A stretch of 17,129 nucleotides of DNA from JAWABC01 sp043810595 (GCA_043810595.1 JBDRNX010000036.1:1-17129), one strand, 5' to 3'. Shown: positions 6,440 to 11,920, counted from the first letter of the stretch. Made by a program: numbers and translations. Notes: generated from the letters alone by a model not told the origin.

Positions 6440-6904
6440 CTATGCAGTGCAATATCTTCTATATAATAGGTTTGTTAATTCTTGTAAAGTAGTTCCTTCA
6501 TTTAATTTACTTATATCATCAAATCTTGTTCTTTTATTTGAATCAGCAGTAGTCTCAATGAATAAGAAAGGGGACACTTTGTCCCTTTCATCGTAAGCAT
6601 CAAAAAAATCATTTAACCTGTCTATTTCAAAATCTGCTGCAACTATAAAATTATGGGGGTATGGCCTGCCTAAACTGTTTATCCTGTATTGTAAAACAAC
6701 ATATACAGAAACAAAGTCACCCGCTTTTTCTGCTTTGTATCTTAACTCTATTCCAAATGATTCCCCTATTTTAGTATCAACAGTATGTCTACCCTCCACT
6801 AATACATCTGGATCCTTTTCTAATTTTTTATGTGATTTTGAAGTTAATACTAGGTCTTCATCAAATAAATCTGCAATTTCTTTAATTTTGAGGATATATG
6901 CCAT
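6440..6904 (-). CDS. Orphan cassette gene, 154 aa, unknown function
   Basis: Not recognised. ATG 6904 (MAYILKIKEIADLF) is chosen because the TATA box is centred 26 bp upstream; an alternative start 18 nt further up would lie too near that box. The sequence looks alpha/beta: KIKEIADLFDEDLVL at the start, a strand-rich centre (SFGIELRYKAEKAGDFVSVYVVLQYRI, about 49-75), FIVAADFEIDRLNDFFDAYDERDK, then FLFIETTADSNKRTRFDD and a terminal helix. Repeated Asp/Glu after hydrophobic strands could belong to an enzyme fold, but no family motif is certain. It is the only gene of island segment B-C, reads away from tRNA-Glu like the 128-aa gene, and shares its AT-rich codon use. Confidence 0.65.
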   Translation of the reverse strand: MAYILKIKEIADLFDEDLVLTSKSHKKLEKDPDVLVEGRHTVDTKIGESFGIELRYKAEKAGDFVSVYVVLQYRINSLGRPYPHNFIVAADFEIDRLNDFFDAYDERDKVSPFLFIETTADSNKRTRFDDISKLNEGTTLQELTNLLYRRYCTA

Positions 6905-6925
6905 TATCTGGAGCAATAGCAAGGT

Positions 6926-6934
6926 GTTTATAAC
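6926..6934 (-). promoter_or_regulatory. TATA box of the 154-aa orphan
   Basis: Minus-strand GTTATAAAC centred 26 bp before ATG 6904. Confidence 0.6.
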
Positions 6935-7003
6935 CCTTTTGTTTATTTCATTACCATAGCCTTTCCTAGTATCATTTTAATAGAACTGAACAAAAATAAT
7001 GAC

Positions 7004-7015
7004 TGCCCCGTCCGA
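7004..7015 (-). repeat. att-like copy C of the tRNA-Glu 3' end
   Basis: Plus-strand TGCCCCGTCCGA is identical to the tRNA-Glu end at 8522-8533 over 12 bases (13 with the preceding C). It is the proximal boundary of the largest island segment and directly abuts repeat R1. Confidence 0.82.
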
Positions 7016-7016
7016 A

Positions 7017-7109
7017 CAAGAAACCTTTTTGACTATCCCCCCGGATTTTGTTATAATATAATTAGGGCTTGAAGTTTATATATTTTTCTGAACTATTATT
7101 CAGAATTGG
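7017..7109 (+). repeat. R1: 93-bp direct repeat upstream of csp
   Basis: Begins CAAGAAACCTTTTTGACTAT and ends with an inverted repeat TTCTGAA-CTATTA-TTCAGAA followed by TTGG. It matches R2 (7524-7617) at roughly 80% by eye, with both ends and the hairpin stem conserved. It contains a TATA-like AGTTTATATA just before the hairpin. Together R1 and R2 bracket the csp gene. Confidence 0.85.
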
Positions 7110-7293
7110 AAGTATATCCTTCTGCTTTCTATCATCCTAATTAAAGGTTTTTTGCCCCTTTTATTACTTTTTACAAGAACACCAAAAAACGACCGATTAT
7201 CAGAAAAGAATAAAAACCCCCCATGATTAGTAAGTTTTATAAAGGGGCTTAATAACCCAAAAAAGTAAGATGTGTTCTAAACAATAAAGATTT
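7110..7293. other. Gene-free spacer and upstream region of csp
   Basis: AT-rich, no supportable gene on either strand. Inverted arms GCCCCTTT (7154-7161) and AAAGGGGC (7241-7248) are present about 80 bp apart. A TATA-like TTTTATAAA at 7235-7243 could serve csp, giving a leader of about 45 nt before its start codon. Confidence 0.4.
7235..7243 (+). promoter_or_regulatory. Possible TATA box of csp
   Basis: TTTTATAAA centred about 73 bp before the chosen ATG, implying an untranslated leader, in contrast to the leaderless genes around it. This fits the presence of a Shine-Dalgarno site. Confidence 0.45.
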
Positions 7294-7300
7294 ATGACAC

Positions 7301-7306
7301 GAGGAG
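7301..7306 (+). promoter_or_regulatory. Shine-Dalgarno site of csp
   Basis: GAGGAG ends 5 nt before ATG 7312. It decides the start against the in-frame ATG at 7294, which would place the SD inside the gene. Confidence 0.75.
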
Positions 7307-7311
7307 AAAAA

Positions 7312-7518
7312 ATGAAAGGAACAGTAAAATCTTTCGATGAAATGAAAGGATTTGGATTTATAGCTGGAGAAGATGGAAAAGAGTATTTTGTGCATAAATC
7401 AGCACTAGGCGAAGGCGTAAATCTACATGAAAACGACGCAGTCGAATTTGATGTAGAACAAGGAGATAAAGGCCCAAAAGCAGTTAATGTGAAGCTAGTG
7501 CCCAAAGAAAAAGCGTAA
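7312..7518 (+). CDS. csp: Cold-shock-domain protein (CspA family)
   Basis: A single OB-fold nucleic-acid-binding domain of 68 residues, the usual Csp length. It opens MKGTVKSFDEMKGFGFI, with the RNP1 motif KGFGFI, followed by RNP2 YFVHKSAL and a C-terminal strand ending VKLVPKEKA. Csp proteins bind single-stranded RNA or DNA and melt RNA structure; they are universal in bacteria and patchy in archaea. The strong SD and A-ending codons (AAA, GGA, GTA, ATA) differ from host genes, suggesting transfer. It lies alone between repeats R1 and R2, so it may move as a unit. The family call is certain; its role in this cell is not known. Confidence 0.95.
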   Translation: MKGTVKSFDEMKGFGFIAGEDGKEYFVHKSALGEGVNLHENDAVEFDVEQGDKGPKAVNVKLVPKEKA

Positions 7519-7523
7519 ATCAC

Positions 7524-7617
7524 CAAGAAACCTTTTTGACTATCTTCAGGGATTTTTATAGTAGTATAGTTAGAGATTGAAGTTTATATGTTTTTCTGAA
7601 CTGTTATTCAGAATTGG
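7524..7617 (+). repeat. R2: 94-bp direct repeat downstream of csp
   Basis: Second copy of R1, starting 5 nt after the csp stop codon. The stem TTCTGAA/TTCAGAA is unchanged while the loop differs (CTGTTA against CTATTA), and the start CAAGAAACCTTTTTGACTAT is identical. No tRNA-Glu core precedes it, unlike R1. Confidence 0.85.
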
Positions 7618-7667
7618 GGGATACTTTAATTTTAGTTATCTATGAAGTATCTATATCATTAGTAAAC

Positions 7668-7676
7668 TATTTAAAG
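7668..7676 (+). promoter_or_regulatory. TATA box of the first 97-aa orphan
   Basis: TATTTAAAG centred 26 bp before ATG 7698. Confidence 0.6.
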
Positions 7677-7697
7677 AGGCAATAGAACCACTTCCAG

Positions 7698-7991
7698 ATG
7701 GAAAATATTAAAGATAATTACAAAATAACGGGGATTATAGAAGGAACCCGTAAGAAGGGTAAAAAATACTATGCTAGCGCATGGATTAATTTCCCAGGGT
7801 ATTTTGACCCAGAACATTCCAATAAAGGTAGTATTTTGTTTGAATGGCCTGTAAATAAACAACAGTACACACAATACAGAAAAGTATTATTATCTAGAAA
7901 CAATTCCATAGGATTGGAAGTATCTGGGGATTTAGAAGTAAAACTCATAAGATTCACGGATTCCAAGCCTCATAAAGCTTCAAAAGCTTAA
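7698..7991 (+). CDS. Orphan cassette gene, 97 aa (first), unknown function
   Basis: Not recognised. A small, soluble, probably beta-rich basic protein: YKITGIIEGTRKKGKKYYASAWINFPGYF reads like alternating strands with a basic turn, followed by GSILFEWPVN, a polar helix (QQYTQYRKVLLSRNN) and further strands (SIGLEVSGDLEVKLIRF). The layout is compatible with a nucleic-acid-binding beta barrel, but no motif proves it. The TATA box places transcription start close to the ATG (leaderless). It lies in island segment C-D, has A-rich codons and shares its orientation with csp. Confidence 0.6.
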   Translation: MENIKDNYKITGIIEGTRKKGKKYYASAWINFPGYFDPEHSNKGSILFEWPVNKQQYTQYRKVLLSRNNSIGLEVSGDLEVKLIRFTDSKPHKASKA

Positions 7992-8040
7992 TTTATATTA
8001 GCAAAACTATTATTAGGATATAATGACTAATCTATAATAA

Positions 8041-8050
8041 TTTTTAAATA
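8041..8050 (+). promoter_or_regulatory. TATA box of the second 97-aa orphan
   Basis: TTTTTAAATA centred 27 bp before ATG 8073. Confidence 0.6.
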
Positions 8051-8072
8051 ACTTAGTTTTTTGTAAGTTCTT

Positions 8073-8366
8073 ATGGCTAGAAAAAATAAATACTATGAGA
8101 TTGAGTTCTGTACCGGAACATTACCCTATAAATCTTCGATGTTTCTAAGAAGTAAGTTGTATAATCTTCTTGTGAAAGAAAAAGCAAAGAAGTTTTATAC
8201 AAGTAGTGATGTTTTATCTACATATAAAGATGATTTTATGAGTTTAGTTTTTGATGAAATCTTTCTCAAAAATGGAATCGTTATTTATACTAGACATAAC
8301 AGTAAACAGAAAGCATCTCCAGCAAGCAAAATTAATGAAGAAGGATTTCTGAGTTGGTTTGGCTAA
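8073..8366 (+). CDS. Orphan cassette gene, 97 aa (second), unknown function
   Basis: Not recognised. A basic soluble protein: MARKNKYYEIEFCTGTLPYKSSMFLRSKLYNLLVKEKAKK, then SSDVLSTYKDDFMSLVFDEIFLKNGIVIYTRHN. The alternation of helix and strand with a final NGIVIYTRHN could be a small winged-helix-like fold (weak inference). It has its own TATA box, A-rich codons, and no SD. Its 3' end overlaps a possible 36-aa minus-strand frame at 8332-8442. It is the last plus-strand gene of the island before tRNA-Glu. Confidence 0.58.
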   Translation: MARKNKYYEIEFCTGTLPYKSSMFLRSKLYNLLVKEKAKKFYTSSDVLSTYKDDFMSLVFDEIFLKNGIVIYTRHNSKQKASPASKINEEGFLSWFG

Positions 8367-8442
8367 TGTTTGGAATGTCATTTTTTGTGTTCTCTTTCCA
8401 GGATTCCCAAAGTTCTTGGTAATTATAAGTTTCCAGTCTCAT
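8332..8442 (-). CDS. Possible 36-aa small protein beside tRNA-Glu
   Basis: MRLETYNYQELWESWKEN is a plausible helical opening for a real protein, and a palindromic TATA-like GTTTATAAAC is centred 26 bp before this ATG on the minus strand. It ends after 36 codons and overlaps the 3' end of the convergent 97-aa gene by 35 bp. It may be a true microprotein, or the truncated N-terminus of a gene cut by integration events next to the tRNA. The open frame continues upstream through the tRNA-Glu gene, which cannot be coding. Confidence 0.4.
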   Translation of the reverse strand: MRLETYNYQELWESWKENTKNDIPNISQTNSEILLH

Positions 8443-8463
8443 ATTGTCTCCCAAGGTTAGATT

Positions 8464-8473
8464 GTTTATAAAC
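8464..8473 (-). promoter_or_regulatory. TATA-like box of the 36-aa frame
   Basis: GTTTATAAAC, centred 26 bp upstream of the minus-strand ATG at 8442. The only solid support for that small gene. Confidence 0.45.
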
Positions 8474-8504
8474 AACCTGTATACGTACTTGTATGCCCTA
8501 GAAT

Positions 8505-8515
8505 TAGTCAAAAAG
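8505..8515 (-). repeat. 11-bp inverted arm matching R1 and R2
   Basis: Minus-strand CTTTTTGACTA, 6 bp inside the tRNA-Glu core. The same 11 bases lie on the plus strand at 7025-7035, 9 bp inside core C, and again in R2 (7532-7542). The C-D segment is thus bounded by direct cores and inverted arms. Confidence 0.6.
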
Positions 8516-8521
8516 AATGTC

Positions 8522-8596
8522 TGCCCCGTCCGAGATTTGAACTCGGGTCTCGGCCTCGAAAGGGCCGAATGATTGACCGGACTACACCAACGGGGC
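8522..8596 (-). tRNA. tRNA-Glu (anticodon UUC), intron-less
   Basis: Folds into a full cloverleaf: acceptor GCCCCGT/ACGGGGC with discriminator A, D arm with GTAG and GGTC, anticodon stem CGGCC/GGCCG around loop CTTTCGA giving UUC, and T arm CCGAG-TTCAAAT-CTCGG. 75 nt, CCA not encoded. Its last 12-13 bases are repeated at 7004, 6350 and 5567, so this gene is the likely integration target of the island downstream of its 3' end. Confidence 0.95.
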
Positions 8597-8620
8597 GCAA
8601 AGCCGTGATTTTGGCTTATT

Positions 8621-8629
8621 AATTTAAAG
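8621..8629 (-). promoter_or_regulatory. TATA box of tRNA-Glu
   Basis: Minus-strand CTTTAAATT centred 29 bp before the tRNA 5' end. Confidence 0.6.
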
Positions 8630-8709
8630 CTTTTGCTGCTTTTATAAACCTTTTTATGTAGCAAAAAACCGATAGTTTTATATTTTGAATTATATATTTT
8701 ACTCCCAAC

Positions 8710-8847
8710 ATGACGCACTGCAATCGCTGTGGTAACCAGTTTGACAATTATTTTAACGGGATTTATTGGTGTGTTTACTGCGGTAAGCAGTTCCTCATAG
8801 ATGAGAATTTGATAAGGAAGAATAAGGCTAAGGAAAAAAAGAAATAA
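8710..8847 (+). CDS. 45-aa zinc-ribbon protein
   Basis: A very short protein with two CxxC knuckles, CNRC (4-7) and CVYC (21-24), followed by GKQF and a Lys-rich tail (KNKAKEKKK). The layout MTHCNRCGNQF...WCVYCGKQF is a complete rubredoxin-like zinc ribbon, typical of small archaeal proteins that bind nucleic acid or partner proteins. A TATA-like TTTTATATT at 8676-8684 lies about 29 bp upstream. It ends 15 bp before the next gene and may be cotranscribed with it. The Zn-ribbon call is sound; the partner is unknown. Confidence 0.75.
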   Translation: MTHCNRCGNQFDNYFNGIYWCVYCGKQFLIDENLIRKNKAKEKKK

Positions 8848-8862
8848 AAAAGAGGTAGTAAC

Positions 8863-9432
8863 TTGGTTCAGACTTTGGAATTGGTTAAGAAAAAATTGGA
8901 TTCTTCTGATACTTTTATCATACTTACTTCTCCAAGAGTTCCGGAATACAAGAGTGTTGGTTTGGATATTCTGAAGTACTTGGTTAATGAGAAAAAATGC
9001 CCCGTCATCTATATCTGCATAGACAAGCCCATAAGCAGTATTATGAGGGTCTTGGAGAAGGAAAAGATTGATTCTAACATCATTGTTTTTATAGACGCTA
9101 TTACCATTATGAGCGGTACCGAACCGAAAGGTAATCACTGCCTTTACATCAAGAGTCCTGAGAATTTAACGGACATGAGCATTGCTCTCTCTGAAGCCAT
9201 AAGTTCTCTCCCCCGTGATAAGACGTACATAATTGTTGATTCTCTGAGCACTTTGCTTGTATACAACAACATGAATACCGTGGTGAAGTTTGTTCACATC
9301 TTGACGGCTAAAATAAAGCAGTACGGTGCTAAGGGTATTGCAATTTCCACTAAGAAGGGTCACGATGATGATTTCGTGAACCAGATTTTCAAGTTTTTCG
9401 ATGATTCGGTAGATTTTTCAGGAGGTTTGTAA
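8863..9432 (+). CDS. RecA/KaiC-superfamily-like protein without Walker A
   Basis: A 189-residue protein with the alternating strand/helix order of RecA/KaiC-like ATPases: FIILTSPRVPEYKS (18-31) sits where the P-loop would be but has no GKT/S; VIYICID (48-54), NIIVFIDAI (72-80), and the Walker-B-like YIIVDSLSTLL (122-132) follow. Archaea have many such KaiC-related proteins with lost ATP sites, often beside membrane or transcription factors. The start is TTG 8863, supported by GAGGT (8852-8856) 6 nt upstream; no better ATG exists. The next gene begins 1 nt after its stop, so they are translationally linked. Probably a scaffold or signalling protein, not an active ATPase; this is inference. Confidence 0.72.
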   Translation: MVQTLELVKKKLDSSDTFIILTSPRVPEYKSVGLDILKYLVNEKKCPVIYICIDKPISSIMRVLEKEKIDSNIIVFIDAITIMSGTEPKGNHCLYIKSPENLTDMSIALSEAISSLPRDKTYIIVDSLSTLLVYNNMNTVVKFVHILTAKIKQYGAKGIAISTKKGHDDDFVNQIFKFFDDSVDFSGGL

Positions 9433-9433
9433 T

Positions 9434-9850
9434 ATGGATTGGTTCTATGTGTTGGTTCTAACTTTTGCTACGAGTAGCGGTTTGGTTTGTATATACGCTT
9501 TGATATCCTCTTATTTGCTCTACACGAGTGTTACGAGACTCTCAGAAAATGATGAATTTTCTAAGCTTGTTAGGGCTCTCTTCCTTACGGTTTTCATAGG
9601 GTTCATCTATACGTTGTTGAATCTGGTTCATCAGATGGGTGTGATAGACTTAAACAAAAATGTAGGGGTCAGCATACTCACCAATGTCCTAATCAGCATG
9701 TTTTTTGTTATGATTGCATACCTGGCGTTCCTTACGAGGCAGCTTTCAAACAAGTTCGGTTTCAGAAACGTTGGCCAAGAAGTAAAGCAGTATTTGGAGG
9801 AGTCTGAAAAAAATACTAAGAAGCTTGTTAAAAAAAGGAAGTGTAGATGA
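9434..9850 (+). CDS. Three-helix membrane protein with Lys-rich tail
   Basis: A 138-residue membrane protein: hydrophobic segments at about 4-30, 46-67 and 79-101, then a charged cytoplasmic-looking tail (VKQYLEESEKNTKKLVKKRK). GGAGG (9420-9424) precedes ATG 9434, and the stop overlaps the next ATG by 4 nt (ATGA), so it lies in one operon with the RecA-like gene and DUF1003. No family recognised. The context suggests a membrane anchor or sensor for the P-loop-less RecA-like protein, by inference only. Confidence 0.78.
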   Translation: MDWFYVLVLTFATSSGLVCIYALISSYLLYTSVTRLSENDEFSKLVRALFLTVFIGFIYTLLNLVHQMGVIDLNKNVGVSILTNVLISMFFVMIAYLAFLTRQLSNKFGFRNVGQEVKQYLEESEKNTKKLVKKRKCR

Positions 9851-10233
9851 AGAAGAAAAACAATTGCAGGGCTCATTTGAATTCTGAGTTGACTCTTGGT
9901 CAGAGGTATTCAGATAAGCTCACTGCTTTTTGTGGAAATTGGAGGTTCATAATTTCTCTTTTTGTTTTCATGTTTATATGGATTTGTTTCAACGTAGTTG
10001 CTTTTATCCGGCAGTGGGATCCTTACCCTTTTATCCTGCTTAATTTTGTTCTTTCGTGTCTGGCTGCGATTCAGGCCCCAATAATCCTTATGAGTCAGAA
10101 GCGGGTGGAGGATAGGGACAGGATTAAGGCTGAGCGGGATTACATGGTTAACAGAAAATCAGAGCGCGAGGTTGAGCACATCCAGAAGGAGCTTGATGTT
10201 ATTAAAAGGTTGATAATTAAAATAAAAAAGTAA
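9847..10233 (+). CDS. DUF1003 family membrane protein
   Basis: A 128-residue protein with the family core: LGQRYSDKLTAFCGNWRFI (18-35), a first transmembrane helix ending IWICFNVV, DPYPFILLNFVLSCLAAIQAPIILMSQ (58-84) and a long charged C-terminal helix. DUF1003 proteins occur in bacteria and archaea as two-helix inner-membrane proteins of unknown role, with the C-terminal helix in the cytoplasm. It overlaps the upstream 3-TM gene by 4 nt and ends the operon 8863-10233. The family call is firm. Confidence 0.92.
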   Translation: MKKKNNCRAHLNSELTLGQRYSDKLTAFCGNWRFIISLFVFMFIWICFNVVAFIRQWDPYPFILLNFVLSCLAAIQAPIILMSQKRVEDRDRIKAERDYMVNRKSEREVEHIQKELDVIKRLIIKIKK

Positions 10234-10236
10234 AAA

Positions 10237-10377
10237 TTATCTCATTTTATTGTATCTCTTTCTTGCCCAGCGTTCCCTTCCCCTCTCTTTTACCCTTAAG
10301 TATCTTAGGTAGCTTCTTTCTTGTGTTGTTAAGTTTCCCAGCATTTGTCTCGTAACCGAACCGTTCATCATGTTCAT
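10237..10377 (-). CDS. 46-aa Arg-rich small protein
   Basis: Not recognised. The protein starts MNMMNGSVTRQMLGNL and continues with a strongly basic helix (YLRYLRVKERGRERWARKRY) to MR at the end; about a quarter of residues are Arg or Lys. A GGGGGTG Shine-Dalgarno-like motif (minus strand, 10384-10390) lies 6 nt before the ATG, identical in sequence and spacing to that of the 85-aa operon leader at 5499. It fills the space between the DUF1003 and 7-TM genes, convergent with the former. The composition suggests binding to RNA, DNA or the ribosome (inference). Confidence 0.65.
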   Translation of the reverse strand: MNMMNGSVTRQMLGNLTTQERSYLRYLRVKERGRERWARKRYNKMR

Positions 10378-10383
10378 ATAACC

Positions 10384-10390
10384 CACCCCC
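10384..10390 (-). promoter_or_regulatory. Shine-Dalgarno site of the 46-aa gene
   Basis: Minus-strand GGGGGTG, 6 nt from ATG 10377; a wobble form of the archaeal SD. It is the main support for this small gene and its start. Confidence 0.55.
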
Positions 10391-10481
10391 GTTGATTTGT
10401 TGGTTCTAGTAAAAGAATAGTTTTATTAATACATTATGCAATATTGTTTCAGAAAGGTGTTCGAGAATTTTGTTGCATAAG

Positions 10482-10491
10482 TTTTTTAAAC
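10482..10491 (+). promoter_or_regulatory. TATA box of the 7-TM gene
   Basis: TTTTTTAAAC centred 27 bp before ATG 10513. A second candidate CTTTAAAC lies at 10495-10502, with AGGTG close to the ATG as a possible SD. Confidence 0.55.
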
Positions 10492-10512
10492 AGTCTTTAA
10501 ACAAGGTGTAAT

Positions 10513-11193
10513 ATGGTTACGTTTGCTTTCAGCCCATCCTGGTTTCTTGGTATAGACGCTATTTTTGAGTTGGTTACCGTTCTTGTTACCCTACTCATTG
10601 CATTTTACAGCCATAAGCTTTACAAGTTCACTAAGGAGAAGGGTTACAGATTCTTCAGTTATGCATTCCTCCTAATCGGTATTTCTTACATAATCAATAT
10701 TTTGATGAACATCAGCGTTTATTATCCTGTTATTAAAGTTAGTCAGGTAGGTATTTTTACCATCATTACTAAGACCTTTGAGAGGGTAGAGATTTTTTAT
10801 GCTGCTGGCTTTTTTGTTCTCCGCTTTTTGTTGCTCCTAGGCTTAGTCACGCTGCTTCTTGTGTTGGATAAGAAACAAGACATGAAGTATGGCTTCTTGC
10901 TGATCTATCTTGCTTTTGTCTCTGCCTTGTTCGGCAATTACATCTTCCACATATTTCACATAACGAGTTCGCTGCTTTTGTTGTTCATATTCATTTACTA
11001 TTACAACAACTATTTGAAGTACAGGTCTAGGAATTCTTTCTTTGTTGCCCTTTCTTTCCTGCTTATATTTATCAGCCAGATCGTTTTCATACTTCTGACT
11101 GTACATCCTGTGCTGTATGTTGTTGCTGAATCTATCCAGTTGCTTGGTTACTTGCTTTTGCTTTTCACTTTCATTTCCATATTGAAAAAATGA
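10513..11193 (+). CDS. Seven-helix membrane protein, putative sensor
   Basis: A 226-residue protein made almost wholly of hydrophobic helices; I count about seven (near 13-32, 45-65, 90-118, 124-142, 144-165, 174-196, 200-224) joined by short charged turns such as SHKLYKFTKEKGYRF and DKKQDMKYG. No signal peptide, transporter motif or catalytic site is seen. It overlaps the following winged-helix gene by 4 nt (ATGA), so the pair is translationally coupled. Seven-helix integral proteins next to a small DNA-binding winged-helix protein recur in archaeal genomes and are often proposed to be membrane sensor/regulator pairs; that role is inference. Confidence 0.78.
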   Translation: MVTFAFSPSWFLGIDAIFELVTVLVTLLIAFYSHKLYKFTKEKGYRFFSYAFLLIGISYIINILMNISVYYPVIKVSQVGIFTIITKTFERVEIFYAAGFFVLRFLLLLGLVTLLLVLDKKQDMKYGFLLIYLAFVSALFGNYIFHIFHITSSLLLLFIFIYYYNNYLKYRSRNSFFVALSFLLIFISQIVFILLTVHPVLYVVAESIQLLGYLLLLFTFISILKK

Positions 11194-11462
11194 ACACTAG
11201 AAGGAATAAGTTGGATATCGTTAACGATATGCTTACCTCCATTAATGAAAAAGGGGGTAAGATCAAGCCTACGCATCTGATGTACAAGGCCAACTTATCT
11301 CACAAGCTCTTGAGTCAGTACTTGGAAGACTTGGTTTCTAACGAGTTGGTTAAGGAGGTTAGCGAGGGCAGTAACAAATATCTCATTCTTACAAGTAAGG
11401 GTGTTGATTTTCTGAATCAGTTTCGTAAGATGAGGGAGTTCCAGAAGTCTTTCGGCTTGTAG
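11190..11462 (+). CDS. Winged-helix DNA-binding protein (HTH_45-like)
   Basis: A 90-residue single-domain transcription factor. The order fits an archaeal winged helix of the HTH_45 type: NKLDIVNDMLTSINEKGGKIKPTHLMYKANLSHKLLSQYLEDLVSNELVKEV covers helices 1-3 with recognition helix SHKLLSQYLEDLV, and NKYLILTSKGVDFLNQF gives the beta wing and last helix (LTxKGxxFL is the usual end motif). It overlaps the 7-TM gene by 4 nt. A regulator whose signal comes from the membrane partner is plausible. The targets are unknown; no clear operator repeat was seen. Confidence 0.86.
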   Translation: MNTRRNKLDIVNDMLTSINEKGGKIKPTHLMYKANLSHKLLSQYLEDLVSNELVKEVSEGSNKYLILTSKGVDFLNQFRKMREFQKSFGL

Positions 11463-11496
11463 TGCAAGGCCTGAATTAAAGTAAACTACATAAATC

Positions 11497-11505
11497 TTTA
11501 AATAT
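11497..11505 (+). promoter_or_regulatory. TATA box of the 130-aa orphan
   Basis: TTTAAATAT centred 27 bp before ATG 11528, which selects this ATG over a TTG codon directly upstream. Confidence 0.6.
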
Positions 11506-11527
11506 ATCTCTGTATTCTCGCGGATTG

Positions 11528-11920
11528 ATGTCAATAGACCAGGTAATTGAGGAAACCACGATAGGACTGCCCAAGCCTTTGAGCCTTGAGGAAACTGAGA
11601 AGCTGATGGAGTACCTTGCAAAGCAGCTGCCGGGTGATGTCCATTACAAAATATCTTATAATAAGTCCATAATTCACGGCTCTAAAGATGAAGGTCTTCT
11701 AAAATTTGATGGTAGTTTTGATATAAAAGCCAGCATTAAGAGCCATAGTAGTGGAGCTTACGAGTACTTGAACTGCGAACCGAATGAACTCACACGAGAC
11801 TCCAAAATTTCTGTGATCAAGTTTACAATGGTTCCTGGCTGGAAACTATTTGATTATAGAAAGGAAGTTGTTGGGCTTTGGCATGAAGTCAGAAAGATAA
11901 TAGCACAATATTTTGACTAA
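11528..11920 (+). CDS. Hypothetical protein, 130 aa
   Basis: Not recognised. A soluble, mixed alpha/beta protein: helix LSLEETEKLMEYLAKQLP (18-35), then strand-rich VHYKISYNKSIIHG and GLLKFDGSFDIKASIKSH, a Cys/Asn-rich loop, ISVIKFTMVPGWKLF, and a C-terminal helix EVVGLWHEVRKIIAQYFD. The arrangement helix - long beta sheet - helix could be a START- or SRPBCC-like ligand fold, but I see no diagnostic motif. It has its own leaderless promoter and ends 10 bp from the 3' end of tRNA-Ile on the opposite strand. Codon use is somewhat more A-rich than in the host core genes, so a link to tRNA-directed integration is possible, though no repeated tRNA end was found. Confidence 0.7.
   Translation: MSIDQVIEETTIGLPKPLSLEETEKLMEYLAKQLPGDVHYKISYNKSIIHGSKDEGLLKFDGSFDIKASIKSHSSGAYEYLNCEPNELTRDSKISVIKFTMVPGWKLFDYRKEVVGLWHEVRKIIAQYFD

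Noticed and set aside
7154..7248. GCCCCTTT/AAAGGGGC inverted arms upstream of csp as a riboswitch or terminator
   Set aside because: The arms are 80 bp apart, the right arm overlaps the TATA region, and no known riboswitch signature was recognised.
7227..7526. 99-residue open frame antisense to csp
   Set aside because: Mirror of an unmistakable Csp gene; low-complexity Ser/Phe-rich product and no promoter.
5567..8534. CRISPR array
   Set aside because: The four short repeats are 0.6-1.5 kb apart with genes between them, match a tRNA end, and no cas gene is present.
8332..9138. 268-residue open frame on the minus strand
   Set aside because: It runs through tRNA-Glu and antisense to the zinc-ribbon and RecA-like genes; only the last 36 codons have a promoter in place.
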